Assembly: GCA_030149205.1 (NCBI GenBank)
Contig: JASBSB010000006.1
Coordinates: forward strand, 186,001 to 250,000
Direction of reading: 5' to 3'
Source of the DNA: Candidatus Heimdallarchaeota archaeon
Lineage (GTDB): Archaea; Asgardarchaeota; Heimdallarchaeia; Heimdallarchaeales; Kariarchaeaceae
DNA length: 64,000 nucleotides
Under the pieces are notes generated by a model. The model had not been told where the DNA came from. It saw only the letters and a list, made by a program, of their open reading frames with translations, and did no database searches. Each line of letters starts with the position of its first letter. Within the stretch, counting starts at the first letter, position 1. Shown here one piece after another: positions 9,370-19,246 of this stretch. Made by a program: the position numbers and the translations under genes.

Positions 9370-10098
9370 GTGAATGCCTTCCAGTCTCTCGAAACTTATA
9401 CTACAAACAATATTAAAGGAATTTGTGTAAAGTTAAGCAAATTAGAAAAACAGAATATAGGTCTGCAGGATGTGATTGATACATTCTCTCAACAAGTCAT
9501 AGTTGATGCAGAATATCAATCGCTAGATGAGGAATTTCAACACACTCAGGTATTGGAATCACTTTCGAAGAACGAGAAAGAAAGAATCATTCCTACCCTT
9601 CAAATGCGTCGAACAAACTTTGAAAATTCAATTGAATACTTTAGCAACCTAAAAATGGGTTTTGCTTTGGTACCTGGTCACAAGGCGTACTTTAAGGTTC
9701 AAAAAAGGGTCACAGATCAAGTAAATTTGTTAACGACCTACCATGAATTAATTCGTTATATTGCTGTAGGTGAAAAATTACGTGATCAGCTTAGTAACAA
9801 ACATTTGCTCAGGTTTAGAGATGATCAAATTCTAGAACTCTATGGTGAACACTACTCCAAAAATTCCACACTTTGGACTTTCTATGCAAACCGGTTTACG
9901 GAGGAGCTTGATGATTATATCTCAAGGAGAAATAACCAGAGGACAACAATGGAAGACATTCGAAATTCATATAGTATTTACAACTATGGAGAGTTATCAA
10001 ACTCATCAAATAATTATCTACTTTATGTAGGTGTGAGTTCTAAAGAAGAATACCTTCAAGAGCTTTCTCGGTTATCTGATTTCGTCTCCTCTTCTTGA
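9370..10098 (+). CDS. Unknown helical protein
   Basis: 242 aa in the frame opened by a GTG at 9370. It is predicted wholly helical and hydrophilic, with no membrane segment and no recognised motif. A strong Shine-Dalgarno, GAGGTGA at 9349-9355, precedes an ATG at 9360 in a different frame; that reading stops after 18 codons. Removing one A from the AAAA run at 9362 would join the ATG to this frame (MKQVNAF...). So either the GTG is the start or the sequence has a one-base error. The 3' end overlaps the end of the convergent membrane-protein gene by 43 bp. Confidence 0.6.
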   Translation: MNAFQSLETYTTNNIKGICVKLSKLEKQNIGLQDVIDTFSQQVIVDAEYQSLDEEFQHTQVLESLSKNEKERIIPTLQMRRTNFENSIEYFSNLKMGFALVPGHKAYFKVQKRVTDQVNLLTTYHELIRYIAVGEKLRDQLSNKHLLRFRDDQILELYGEHYSKNSTLWTFYANRFTEELDDYISRRNNQRTTMEDIRNSYSIYNYGELSNSSNNYLLYVGVSSKEEYLQELSRLSDFVSSS

Positions 10099-11924
10099 CT
10101 AGAGGTTAATGGCTTTAAGATTATCCAACCTTTAAACGGGTATAGTATGAAGGCAATTAAAGCCACAATCACTCCAATGTAAAAGGAGATGGATTCTAAA
10201 ACCTGGAATATCTTTAATATAAATAACAATGCTCTTGTCGAGCTTAAAAACGCCAGAGGAAGAAAGTTATGCTGTTTCCCAATAAATTGATCCAATGATG
10301 AGATATCCCCATAGATTTTGACAACGATAAGCAAAAAAGCTGAGCTTATTAGCAGGAGAAATAACACAAGATCTTCTTTAATTCGTTCTATAACAATACT
10401 AATTGAGAAGAACTTTATACTTGCACCAAAGATAATATACAGCGGAATCGCAATAAGTATAACTGAAGTATAAATTTCTGACTGAATGAAGGTGAAAGTT
10501 AACAGATCAATAATAAATTGAAAGCTTGACCTTAATCCAAGATTTGGCAGGGAGATGGGAATCTGTTCCTGTATTGAAATATACAGTATGATAAATCGAT
10601 CTATAAGAAGACTAAACCAGCTTCCGATTAAGATAAAGGGGTACAGTCTTGAAAAAGCAGTGGTTACTCCACCCCAGAAGGATCTTTTCTTTGCACTCGA
10701 AGATTTTAGCGCTGATTTAAATCCACCTCGTAAAAACAATTGGACAAGGCTAAATATCGAAAATCCTTCAACAAACCCTAACATGGCAGCACTGAGCCCA
10801 ATAATAAATATGAAATCTAACTGTAAAATTCGGAGTGGACTAAGAAAATTAATTTGAAGTAAGGTTCCAATAATGAACATAATATTAGAAACTGAGTTAA
10901 ACGATAAGTCAGAAATACTATAATTTCTATTTCCTGTAAAAAATGTGACTGTTTGAGGGTCAAAAGCTGTTCTTTGTGTGGTGCTTAACAACAGAATTGA
11001 GTAAATGTCCCATGTTGTCCAAAGAAAGACAGGTAGTAGATAAAATAATGAAACAAAAGGTAGAACCAATAATAAGTTAGCACCTCCGAATTTTATGAAC
11101 CAACTAATTAAATTAGTGAAAAATGAAGTTATGTAAACAAAGACTATGATGAAAATCAATCCCACAATAATAACTACGACATTAGTTAGCAATAATAAGA
11201 AGATGTTATCCAGATTGAATTGAGTGGTTGTGAAGTAAAGCCAATTTCCATAGAAAACGAACAAGAACAAAAGTACTGATAATAGTTTGATTAGTTTAAC
11301 CCACAATGAAGATTGAAAAATAAATGGATTCGTGGGTTTTATCTCTTGAAAATTTTTCTTCGCATACCTGGTTAAAAGAATCAACGATAAAATAAATGGA
11401 AATAAGACTAACATTACGAATAAATTCAAGAAGAATAATGATCTAATTTCTGAGTACATATGCCGAAATCCCAGCAGGTAAGTTGGATCATTTGTGTTTC
11501 CCATCAGCCCTAATGCCCAAACCAAAGTTGTTGACCCCTGTAAGAAAAAGATGTTAACTAAAGCAACATCCAAGAGTATGAAAACTAACCCGACAAATAA
11601 TATCTGGAGTGTAAAAAGGATCAATGTTCGAACGCTAAAAAGTTTATTTGTCCCAAATTTGTTTCTTTGACCTATAAATATAACATTCCCAAATAACAGG
11701 TTAATTAAAATAAAAAGCAACACATCGAGGAACATCAGTAGAAGATGTAAAGGTGTTACTCCTAATACATTTGGGGGATCAAGTAAAGTTTGGTTTACAA
11801 GTAAACTGGAAAAATAGAATATTAATGTAGTTAAACTAACAATGCTAAGTGGTCCTAATGACCTCTTTAGTAACTTTCGCTTTTTATTAGGGACAGATCC
11901 TTCGCTTTCGCTCTTTTTGCTCAC
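10056..11924 (-). CDS. Large multi-pass membrane protein of unknown function
   Basis: 622 aa with about 14 or more hydrophobic segments and short loops. A basic N-terminus (PNKKRKLLKR) suggests a cytoplasmic start. No transporter or enzyme motif was recognised. The start is GTG at 11924; a TATA-like AT-rich box centred at 11950 is 26 nt upstream, which supports this start on a leaderless mRNA. It overlaps the convergent helical protein gene by 43 bp at the 3' end. Function unknown. Confidence 0.7.
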   Translation of the reverse strand: MSKKSESEGSVPNKKRKLLKRSLGPLSIVSLTTLIFYFSSLLVNQTLLDPPNVLGVTPLHLLLMFLDVLLFILINLLFGNVIFIGQRNKFGTNKLFSVRTLILFTLQILFVGLVFILLDVALVNIFFLQGSTTLVWALGLMGNTNDPTYLLGFRHMYSEIRSLFFLNLFVMLVLFPFILSLILLTRYAKKNFQEIKPTNPFIFQSSLWVKLIKLLSVLLFLFVFYGNWLYFTTTQFNLDNIFLLLLTNVVVIIVGLIFIIVFVYITSFFTNLISWFIKFGGANLLLVLPFVSLFYLLPVFLWTTWDIYSILLLSTTQRTAFDPQTVTFFTGNRNYSISDLSFNSVSNIMFIIGTLLQINFLSPLRILQLDFIFIIGLSAAMLGFVEGFSIFSLVQLFLRGGFKSALKSSSAKKRSFWGGVTTAFSRLYPFILIGSWFSLLIDRFIILYISIQEQIPISLPNLGLRSSFQFIIDLLTFTFIQSEIYTSVILIAIPLYIIFGASIKFFSISIVIERIKEDLVLFLLLISSAFLLIVVKIYGDISSLDQFIGKQHNFLPLAFLSSTRALLFILKIFQVLESISFYIGVIVALIAFILYPFKGWIILKPLTSSQEEETKSDNRESS

Positions 11925-12144
11925 TGATATATTATCAGCATTGAATAAATAAATTTAATGTATAGCAATTTGAAAATTCAACAGAAAATTCATTCACCAT
12001 TCAATACATTATTTGAAATTTTACAGGTAATTTGTGTGTGAGTTGATTTGGAAGATTGGAGGCATGAAAGTAAACAAAATTTAGACGTTACAGAGAGATA
12101 GAAAATACAACTATTTCTTTAGAAAGTTTTTTGTTTCTCGTATA

Positions 12145-14220
12145 ATGAGGAAGAATGAATTGCCCATAAGTTCTTTGGAGATTGATTATTATGTCAATGA
12201 GGTTTTCGATGAATTTATTATAAATAAGTTGCTAGAGGAACCAAATTTATCTCCAGGACTTCATAGTTTAATCCTTGGGGAGGATAAGTTTAACCTTTTT
12301 GTTTTGCTGCTGTTCCTCGAGTTAATCGAAAAAGGAGCAAGCCAGGAGAATATTAATTTTAATCATAATTTAGGTGAGATATTTGCCGAATTACATCAGT
12401 TTAAAAAAAGTAACAATCACCTTTTCGAAGAGAAAACTCCTGTAATACGGACTTTCATTGATAGATTAGAGTCAGATATTTATGATGACCCTCTCGGCAC
12501 TCACCTCCAAGATCAATTAAAAAAGGGTGTCAGAAAAAACAGAGCTGTAAATTTCACAAACCTTTGGGTAAGTCGAAACATTTTATCTTTTATAGACAAG
12601 GGAGATAATTTTCAAGATATAATAGACCCATTCGCTGGGGATGGAAGACTCCTTTCACAAATTGTCGGTGAAAAAGGACAGAAGAAAAGAAAGGTTTTCC
12701 TGTTTGAAATTGACCTGACATCAATTGTGATTGCAATTATCAATCTGATCCTCTACAATCAACTTCAGGAAAATATCAATTTTAAATGGGGTGATACCTT
12801 TCGAATCATAAACAATGAGGCTTTGGCTGACCTCATTATAACTAACCCTCCTTTTACCAGAAATGAAAATTTGAGCAAGGATGAAACAAGATGGCTTCGA
12901 GGGAGATTCAAAGAATATAACAATTACTTTGGTCCCCATATGGGGCTTCATATATTTAGCATGTTTCTGATTCATGAATTGTTAAAAGAAGGGGGCATTT
13001 GCTTAGCTATTCTACCTGCATCCACGCTTTACTCAGATTATGGGAGAGGATTAAGGAAATTTTTTATTGACAATTTCACAGATATGAAATTTTTTCAATC
13101 CTCTGAAAATATTTCATTCTCAGATGGTAGTGATTTAAAAGAAATAATTTTTGTTGGAAAGAAGGGGAATTCAAACTTAGGAAATACATACTTCAACACT
13201 ATTAATTGGAACCCTACACTCAAGAGAATTCAAGAAGAATCTTCATCTCTAGTATCTATAAATGAATTGAAAACATCATGGAATTGGATGAAGTTCTTTG
13301 AAATTGAAATCGTTGAATTAGTAAACAATTTAACATCAAATCTAAAATTAGAGACGATGGATGGAATAAAATTTACGATTAAACGTGGGATAGAGATGTA
13401 TGGCCCAGAATTCTTCTTCATTCCTAACAGGAATTGGTCAATCCTAACCTCTGAAAATAAGGATTCAACAAATAATTTAACTATAGAACATGATGGAGTG
13501 ACTGTTGAAATTGAATTGAAGCATGCGAAGTTATGTCTCAGAAAAACTCAATACTACAAAAAAAAGATAAGTGCAAAGGTTGAACATTTTGTACTTTCTT
13601 TCCCCTCCTCATATAAAGTCCCTAGATCGTACCTTACAAGTCAGAGAAAATATGCAACAAGCGCTCAAAAGAAATTCGGTTCAGACTGGTTCTCCCACAT
13701 TCAATCTCAGATTAGAAGAAAAGAACCGTTTTCACATATTTTCGTGTCAGATAAATCTCCTCTTTCCACAGCTGGAACCTTTATTCATTATTTTGAGAAC
13801 AAGTTAACGGCTTCCAAAAACTTCTATCTCATTGAAGGATCACAGAGAGTTTCAAAATTGCTTGCTGCTTGGATGTCAACCAGCTTTTTTTTCTTGATTT
13901 ACTTAAACTTCAGAAGAGAAATTGGTGGAACCTATGGAAGATTACAAATTAGTGATTATAAGCGAGAAAAGCTGTTCTTGTCAGAGAAAATTCTCTTAAA
14001 TTATGAACTTGAAATTTGTAAGATTTTTGATCATTATAGGAAATTGGATCTACCACCTTACAAAGAACAGTTTGGTTGGGATGAAAGAAGGAAGCTAGAT
14101 GAAGTATTTCTTCGTATAATTAGAACAGAATTTAATTATCAGATTGACCTCGAATCTCTTTATTCATTAATCAACAAACGTTTGAATGAGTTACTTATTA
14201 GTGATAATTCACGAAAATAG
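12145..14220 (+). CDS. N6-adenine DNA methyltransferase (type IIG/TaqI-like layout)
   Basis: 691 aa. It should transfer methyl groups from S-adenosylmethionine to adenine in DNA. Motif I, DPFAGDGRLL, lies at residues 161-170 and the catalytic motif IV NPPF at 234-237, the order of gamma-class N6-adenine methyltransferases. A helical region of about 150 residues precedes the core. The C-terminal half contains a probable target-recognition region, with a GGTYGRLQISDYKREKL segment like those ending TaqI-type and type I M subunits. No PD-(D/E)xK or other nuclease motif is visible, and no restriction gene lies beside it, so it may be a solitary methyltransferase. The topoisomerase gene follows 58 nt downstream on the same strand. 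Confidence 0.82.
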   Translation: MRKNELPISSLEIDYYVNEVFDEFIINKLLEEPNLSPGLHSLILGEDKFNLFVLLLFLELIEKGASQENINFNHNLGEIFAELHQFKKSNNHLFEEKTPVIRTFIDRLESDIYDDPLGTHLQDQLKKGVRKNRAVNFTNLWVSRNILSFIDKGDNFQDIIDPFAGDGRLLSQIVGEKGQKKRKVFLFEIDLTSIVIAIINLILYNQLQENINFKWGDTFRIINNEALADLIITNPPFTRNENLSKDETRWLRGRFKEYNNYFGPHMGLHIFSMFLIHELLKEGGICLAILPASTLYSDYGRGLRKFFIDNFTDMKFFQSSENISFSDGSDLKEIIFVGKKGNSNLGNTYFNTINWNPTLKRIQEESSSLVSINELKTSWNWMKFFEIEIVELVNNLTSNLKLETMDGIKFTIKRGIEMYGPEFFFIPNRNWSILTSENKDSTNNLTIEHDGVTVEIELKHAKLCLRKTQYYKKKISAKVEHFVLSFPSSYKVPRSYLTSQRKYATSAQKKFGSDWFSHIQSQIRRKEPFSHIFVSDKSPLSTAGTFIHYFENKLTASKNFYLIEGSQRVSKLLAAWMSTSFFFLIYLNFRREIGGTYGRLQISDYKREKLFLSEKILLNYELEICKIFDHYRKLDLPPYKEQFGWDERRKLDEVFLRIIRTEFNYQIDLESLYSLINKRLNELLISDNSRK

Positions 14221-14278
14221 TATATATTGAGAAAGGCAAAGAAATATTCAAGAAAAGTACCCTTCAATCAGAAATTAC

Positions 14279-16135
14279 GTGAAAAATGTATTAGTTGTCG
14301 GGGAAAAGACAAGTCAAGTAAAGAAATTTGCTGAAACTCTCTGTGGGTCATACAAACCAACAAAATTGGCGAAATATATTTATTCATATCAAGGTATTTG
14401 GTATAAATCAAGTAAAGAAATTTTTAATATCACCTTTTTTCCATTATCTGGACACATAACCTACCTAGACACACCTAAAGGATTTGGTTGGAACGAATGT
14501 AAACCAATTGAGGTAATCCAAAACCTTAATTCTTTAAAAGTATATAACAAGAGACCTTATGTTAGCCTTTTAAACAAAACGTTAGATGGAAATGAAGAAC
14601 TCTGGCTTGCTACAGACCCAGATGCAGAAGGAGATAACATAGCCTATGAGGTTATGGGGATACTCAAAAAAAACCTCACAAAAAACAAAATCACTGTTCG
14701 AAGAATATGGAATTCAAGCCTAACAAATAAAGACATTCAAGCGTCCTTTGCCAACCCAAGGGAATGGGTTGAAAACCTCGCTTTAGCAATCCAAGTTCGC
14801 AGAATTATAGACGCACTTCTCGGTTTTGCTGGCACAAGGGAACTGACCCAAGCTGCTCGTAGAAGGGCAAATGTGAAAGTTATCTCAATTGGCAGGGTAC
14901 AACTTCCCACACTAAACCTCATAGTTCAGAGAGATTTTGAACATGAAACCTTTAAATCTAAACAACTTTGGGGTCTTGCTGCTATTGTTCTGGATGGAGC
15001 TAATAGTGTGAAATTTACACATATTCTTGGAAACATCCATGAGAGGGAGAAGATTGTCGATATTCAGAGTAAGCTTGCTGAGGTTTCTACAGGGGTGATA
15101 ACATCAGTTACTAAAAATGAAAAGAAAGTTAAACCTCCTGAGCCAATGAACACAAACTCTGCTCTTGTTCTATTGAGTAAGGTTTTGAAAAAGACTGCAA
15201 AACAAGCAATGGAGATTATTGAGAGATTGTATGAACTAGAATTAATTTCTTACCCAAGAACTGAGAACACTAAGTTTTCTGAAGAGTTTCCACATCATGA
15301 AATACTGAATAATCTATCAAATATACAAATTTTACAACAGAAGGTCACTCAGATCAAAAATCCAATTGTAAGAAATAATGGAAGAAAAAGGGACAAGGAG
15401 GATCATGATCCAATTCATCCAACTGGGAGCCTGAAAAATATTATCAAATTAAATGATATGGAGCTTGGAGCTTGGAAAATAATCACCTTCTACTATCTCT
15501 CTTTATTTTTTCCAGATTCCTCAAGTCTCAACTATGCATTAGTTCTTGATATACAAGGGGAAAAATTTACAGCAAATTTCCGAAAAGTTTTGGCACTTGG
15601 GTGGCGTGAACTTCATTTCTGGAGTTCTGTTAAAGCTGGAATTGAAGTTTCATTTCAGGAGAAGGAAGAGGTGAGAATAAAAGAAATCATTGTAACCGAA
15701 ACCAAAACTGAACCCCCAAAACGATTAACCGATGGTCAATTGTTGTTAAAGATGGAGAAGCAAAACATAGGTACTAAATCTTCAAGAGCAGAAATTATCA
15801 ATTTATTGGTTCAACGGGGATACGTAAAAAGGGAGAAGAGTCAAATCAAATCAGAATTACTGGGAAGAGCATTAATCGTTTCTCTCACATCCATCTGGGA
15901 TGAAATTTTAAGTGGTGGATTCACCTCTGTTGTTGAGGAGCAAGCTAATGAAATTATAGCTCAAAATTCAAGTTTCAACGAGATATTAGCAAAGTTACGG
16001 CAAAAATGTGTAGAAAATCACATGAAACTCATAAATAGAATAGATTTTTTTGTAGAAAGTTTTTCATTAGCAAAGTATCCTGAAGTTAATGAAGATAAAC
16101 TTTGGAAACTTTTAGCTAGAGCCAGCGGGAGATAA
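14279..16135 (+). CDS. topA: Type IA DNA topoisomerase (topoisomerase I/III, archaeal)
   Basis: 618 aa, opened by GTG. It relaxes negatively supercoiled DNA or decatenates by passing single strands through a transient break. The Toprim domain is at the N-terminus, with the first acidic motif GEKTS and the metal-binding DPDAEGD at residues 113-119. The catalytic tyrosine is Tyr325 in ELISYPRTEN. ISIGRVQLPTL is the usual conserved segment before it. No C-terminal zinc-finger cysteines are present, unlike many TopA/Top3 proteins. It follows the DNA methyltransferase at 58 nt and probably shares its transcript. It converges with the APC permease gene with a 24-bp overlap. Confidence 0.92.
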   Translation: MKNVLVVGEKTSQVKKFAETLCGSYKPTKLAKYIYSYQGIWYKSSKEIFNITFFPLSGHITYLDTPKGFGWNECKPIEVIQNLNSLKVYNKRPYVSLLNKTLDGNEELWLATDPDAEGDNIAYEVMGILKKNLTKNKITVRRIWNSSLTNKDIQASFANPREWVENLALAIQVRRIIDALLGFAGTRELTQAARRRANVKVISIGRVQLPTLNLIVQRDFEHETFKSKQLWGLAAIVLDGANSVKFTHILGNIHEREKIVDIQSKLAEVSTGVITSVTKNEKKVKPPEPMNTNSALVLLSKVLKKTAKQAMEIIERLYELELISYPRTENTKFSEEFPHHEILNNLSNIQILQQKVTQIKNPIVRNNGRKRDKEDHDPIHPTGSLKNIIKLNDMELGAWKIITFYYLSLFFPDSSSLNYALVLDIQGEKFTANFRKVLALGWRELHFWSSVKAGIEVSFQEKEEVRIKEIIVTETKTEPPKRLTDGQLLLKMEKQNIGTKSSRAEIINLLVQRGYVKREKSQIKSELLGRALIVSLTSIWDEILSGGFTSVVEEQANEIIAQNSSFNEILAKLRQKCVENHMKLINRIDFFVESFSLAKYPEVNEDKLWKLLARASGR

Positions 16136-17488
16136 AATCTCCCTGTTCTTAAAATGTAGCGGATCTCTTGTCTTAATATACACATATTCTATTAGAATTA
16201 TTATTAGAAAAGTAATGACTATAAAAATCAAAGTAGCTACCTGGTGTCTACCTAAATAAACAAAAAAGAGAATTAATGTTATTCCAGTTAAAATTGAACC
16301 TAGAAGTGGAATGATTCTTTTCTGTGGAATTTGCTTCTGATGGAACAATATCACATTGGCAACCCCAAATATTAAGATAAAAGAAACAGATGCAAAACTT
16401 ACGACCTGATCTAAAGTGCCTAATATTGTTAGAATGATGGTTATCGCTGAAATCACAATTAGAGCATTTTTAGGAACATTCTTATCTGTTCTTTGGTTAA
16501 AAAATTTGGGAAGAAATTTCTGTTCAGCTATTTTATCAGCAAGCCTTGACGTCGAGAACAAGGTTGCATTTATAGCAGAAGCAGTTGAGAAAAGAGCTGC
16601 AATAACAATTAGGATGAATGCTATCTCATCTACCAAAGTATTCGGAAACAGCTTTTGGGCAGCGAACCCAAGGATTGTCTCCTTATACTTATTTATCTCA
16701 GTCAAAGTAACTAAGCTACTTGTAACAATTGTCACAAAGATATAAACCACAGTTGCAATAATTACGGTCCCATAAACCCCCTTTGCAAGGTTAACTCGTG
16801 GATTCTCGATCTCCGAGTATTCATAGCTTAATAATTCAAAACCTTCAAATGAAACAAAGATAGCTGCGATAGCAACTATGAATGTAAATATTCCAAATTC
16901 TCCTGTGTTAATAGCCGTCTCAAAGTTTGCAAAACCCTTTAAGGTATAATTTGCAGAACCAAGAATGGCTATTAAGCCTACAATCCCAAATAAAGCCAAT
17001 ACGGAAATTTTAAAATAAACTAATACGTCTTCTGTTGAACCTGAAGTGTGTGCTCCTTTTAGGTTCACCCAAAGAAATATCAATACAACCACTGAAGAAA
17101 GTAACGGTCTGCCCCAAAATGAGAGAGTTATTCCAGTGGATTGCGTTAACACGTCAACTGCAAACGAACCAAAAGCAAAAGCATACATTGCCATGGTTCC
17201 AATATAGGCAATTAACAACATTGCAGCGGAAATCCCAGTTGCAAAATTGTTTTTATAAAAATACTCTATGAAAGTAAACGTCCCCCCTCCTTTATTTAGA
17301 TGAAGAGTTAATTTTGTGTAAGAATATGCTGATAAAAGGGCAATTATCCCTGCGATAAAATATGAGAGGTAAGCGACATCTCCTGCAATCCCAATAGCTA
17401 CACCTAGGGCTGCGAAGATCCCTCCACCTATAGTACCACCAAGACCCATTGCTAGAATTTCTCTTAGCCCTAGTTTGTCTTTTTCCAT
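16112..17488 (-). CDS. APC-superfamily amino acid permease
   Basis: 458 aa with about 12 membrane segments. The first carries GLGGTIGGGIFAALG, the unwound substrate-binding GxGxxGGGIF segment of APC-fold amino acid:cation symporters. A second hallmark is FVSFEGFELLSYEYSEIENPRVNLAKG. It should carry amino acids or amines across the cytoplasmic membrane; the substrate cannot be told. It is divergent from the Rag-like GTPase gene and overlaps the topoisomerase gene by 24 bp at the 3' end. Confidence 0.88.
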   Translation of the reverse strand: MEKDKLGLREILAMGLGGTIGGGIFAALGVAIGIAGDVAYLSYFIAGIIALLSAYSYTKLTLHLNKGGGTFTFIEYFYKNNFATGISAAMLLIAYIGTMAMYAFAFGSFAVDVLTQSTGITLSFWGRPLLSSVVVLIFLWVNLKGAHTSGSTEDVLVYFKISVLALFGIVGLIAILGSANYTLKGFANFETAINTGEFGIFTFIVAIAAIFVSFEGFELLSYEYSEIENPRVNLAKGVYGTVIIATVVYIFVTIVTSSLVTLTEINKYKETILGFAAQKLFPNTLVDEIAFILIVIAALFSTASAINATLFSTSRLADKIAEQKFLPKFFNQRTDKNVPKNALIVISAITIILTILGTLDQVVSFASVSFILIFGVANVILFHQKQIPQKRIIPLLGSILTGITLILFFVYLGRHQVATLIFIVITFLIIILIEYVYIKTRDPLHFKNREILSPAGSS

Positions 17489-17640
17489 AAGTTATCTTAT
17501 AAAATTTACTAATAAATTGTTTGATACTACAAAATTAGAAATTGACCTCTATCCTAGTATTTTTACAGACTCTTCAATTATTTTCAATAATTATTTTTTA
17601 TATTTAAATGAAACAATTTTCGAAAATCAATCGAGTTGTT

Positions 17641-17648
17641 CATATAAG
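17641..17648 (+). promoter_or_regulatory. TATA-like box for the Rag-like GTPase gene
   Basis: CATATAAG, centred 26-27 nt before the GTG at 17671. This is the archaeal TATA-to-start distance, so a leaderless mRNA starting at the GTG is likely. A second AT-rich box at 17595-17606 lies too close to the upstream ATG at 17608 to serve it. Confidence 0.45.
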
Positions 17649-17670
17649 AGTACTTATAAAGAAAAGAATA

Positions 17671-19197
17671 GTGTCCGATGAGAGTATTGTCTCTAAATTA
17701 ATTTTCGCTGGTTTAGACGCTGCGGGTAAAACTACAATTTACAAAGCCACCATGCTTGAGATGCCAGCGAAAGATTTGGAGAAATCAAAACCAACCCGGG
17801 GAATAGACCGTCATGTCTCAGATTTTATGGACTATGATTTCAGTGTATGGGATTTAGGAGGTCAGAAAACCTACCGAGAGACGTATTTATCTAGACCGGA
17901 GGTCTTCAATTCAACAAAGGCTTTGATTTTCATCGTGGATATTCAAGACACAGATCGTTTTGAAGAGGCTTACGCTTATTATGTTGACATTATGAATATC
18001 CTTGTTAACGTTGATCCGATTCCAAAAGTCTATGTCTTCTTTCATAAGTTTGATCCAGATAAAGCAAGCAGGTTAAGAGCACATTTTTTCAAGGCAACAA
18101 AGCTATTTAGACAGGCAGATACTATTACAGGCACCAAATTCACAGGATTTGCCACTTCAATTTATTCTAACAGCATACAAAAAGCGGTAAAGCGGGTACT
18201 TTGGGAAAACCTCGAGGGCTTCCAACCATCATTAGAATTTAAGAGACCAGAGAGTCAGGAGCAAGAAAACAAGGTTCCTGTGATTTCTAAGGGATCAACT
18301 AAGAAACCAGGTTTATCAAAATCCCAAATTCCCAAAGCACCAATAGTCCAACCAGTCCAAAAGGCTAAGGATGATCCTGAGGAGAAACCGCAACTGGCAA
18401 CCTCATCAATACCGAAATCAAGTATGCCTGCAACTCAAACATCAGAGGGGACACAAGTATCAAGAGACAGTTCTGTCCTTGAACCATTGGAATCTAAAAG
18501 TTCACAAGCGGCAGAAACAAAAGCAATTCAAAGCGAAACTAAAACTCCATTAAAAGAAACATTCAGTGAAATTAAATCCCCTCCTGAAGAGACCACCTCA
18601 CAGGTTACAAAAGAGGTTTCAGCAGAAGATGAAGTCATTTCACACAAGACATCGTTTGAAGAGGGAAAAACATATGAGGCAATTCCAAACCTTTCAGACC
18701 TTTCAACTCATATAGTTGATAAACTCTCGAACGTAATTAATAAGCGAATGCATGAGAGTCCAGAAATTCTGGCACTGGCTATTGTTGGAACTGACGGAAA
18801 AGTTCCCCTGGCCGTAACTAAGAATGAACTCGAAAAACAGAAGATTGATATTTTACAAAATGTGGTTAAGGAGTTAAACCCCAAACAATTTTTCTCGGAC
18901 ATTGGTGATATTGAGTATAGGGGACTTGGACATCTGACTATAGGAGATTTTGACATCTACTTCGCCAAGCTTTCTCCCGAGTATGCAATTGCAATCTTAG
19001 CGAATGATGTATCAACACCGATGTTAGAAAATTCACAGAGAATTGTTAAAACTATAAGACAGGGACTGGGTATGGTTGAGAATGATGAACCAGTTGAAGA
19101 TGAACCTAAAACAAAGGATGAAAAAGCTGATTTGATTGGAGACCTTCGAAACAGACTCAAGAGAATTGGTTCCTTGAACAGTATGAATGATAAATGA
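17671..19197 (+). CDS. Rag/Gtr-type small GTPase fused through a long linker to a roadblock-like domain
   Basis: 508 aa from the GTG at 17671; an in-frame ATG at 17608 would add 21 residues, but the TATA box favours the GTG and places the P-loop 14 residues from the start. GTPase, residues about 8-188: P-loop GLDAAGKT (14-21), G3 WDLGGQ (60-65), G4 HKFD (125-128) instead of NKxD, and ATSIYS at G5. The HKxD motif, the YY...IL segment and the ATSI...KA order are those of eukaryotic RagA/Gtr1. A 140-residue Pro/Ser/Thr/Glu/Lys-rich linker follows, then an alpha-beta domain at about 334-479 that resembles the roadblock/longin fold found at the C-terminus of Rag proteins. Role by analogy: a switch on membranes, perhaps paired with other roadblock proteins. 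Confidence 0.82.
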   Translation: MSDESIVSKLIFAGLDAAGKTTIYKATMLEMPAKDLEKSKPTRGIDRHVSDFMDYDFSVWDLGGQKTYRETYLSRPEVFNSTKALIFIVDIQDTDRFEEAYAYYVDIMNILVNVDPIPKVYVFFHKFDPDKASRLRAHFFKATKLFRQADTITGTKFTGFATSIYSNSIQKAVKRVLWENLEGFQPSLEFKRPESQEQENKVPVISKGSTKKPGLSKSQIPKAPIVQPVQKAKDDPEEKPQLATSSIPKSSMPATQTSEGTQVSRDSSVLEPLESKSSQAAETKAIQSETKTPLKETFSEIKSPPEETTSQVTKEVSAEDEVISHKTSFEEGKTYEAIPNLSDLSTHIVDKLSNVINKRMHESPEILALAIVGTDGKVPLAVTKNELEKQKIDILQNVVKELNPKQFFSDIGDIEYRGLGHLTIGDFDIYFAKLSPEYAIAILANDVSTPMLENSQRIVKTIRQGLGMVENDEPVEDEPKTKDEKADLIGDLRNRLKRIGSLNSMNDK

Positions 19198-19246
19198 AAC
19201 TGAGTAGTACACAGATAGCAAAATAAAATTTAACCTAGATTTAATT

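Noticed and set aside
12145..16135. Restriction-modification or BREX-type system around the methylase
   Set aside because: No nuclease, PglZ, BrxL or helicase partner is present; only the topoisomerase follows.
17608..17670. ATG at 17608 as the start of the Rag-like GTPase
   Set aside because: The nearest TATA-like box overlaps or immediately precedes it, and the extra 21 residues push the P-loop further from the N-terminus than is usual.
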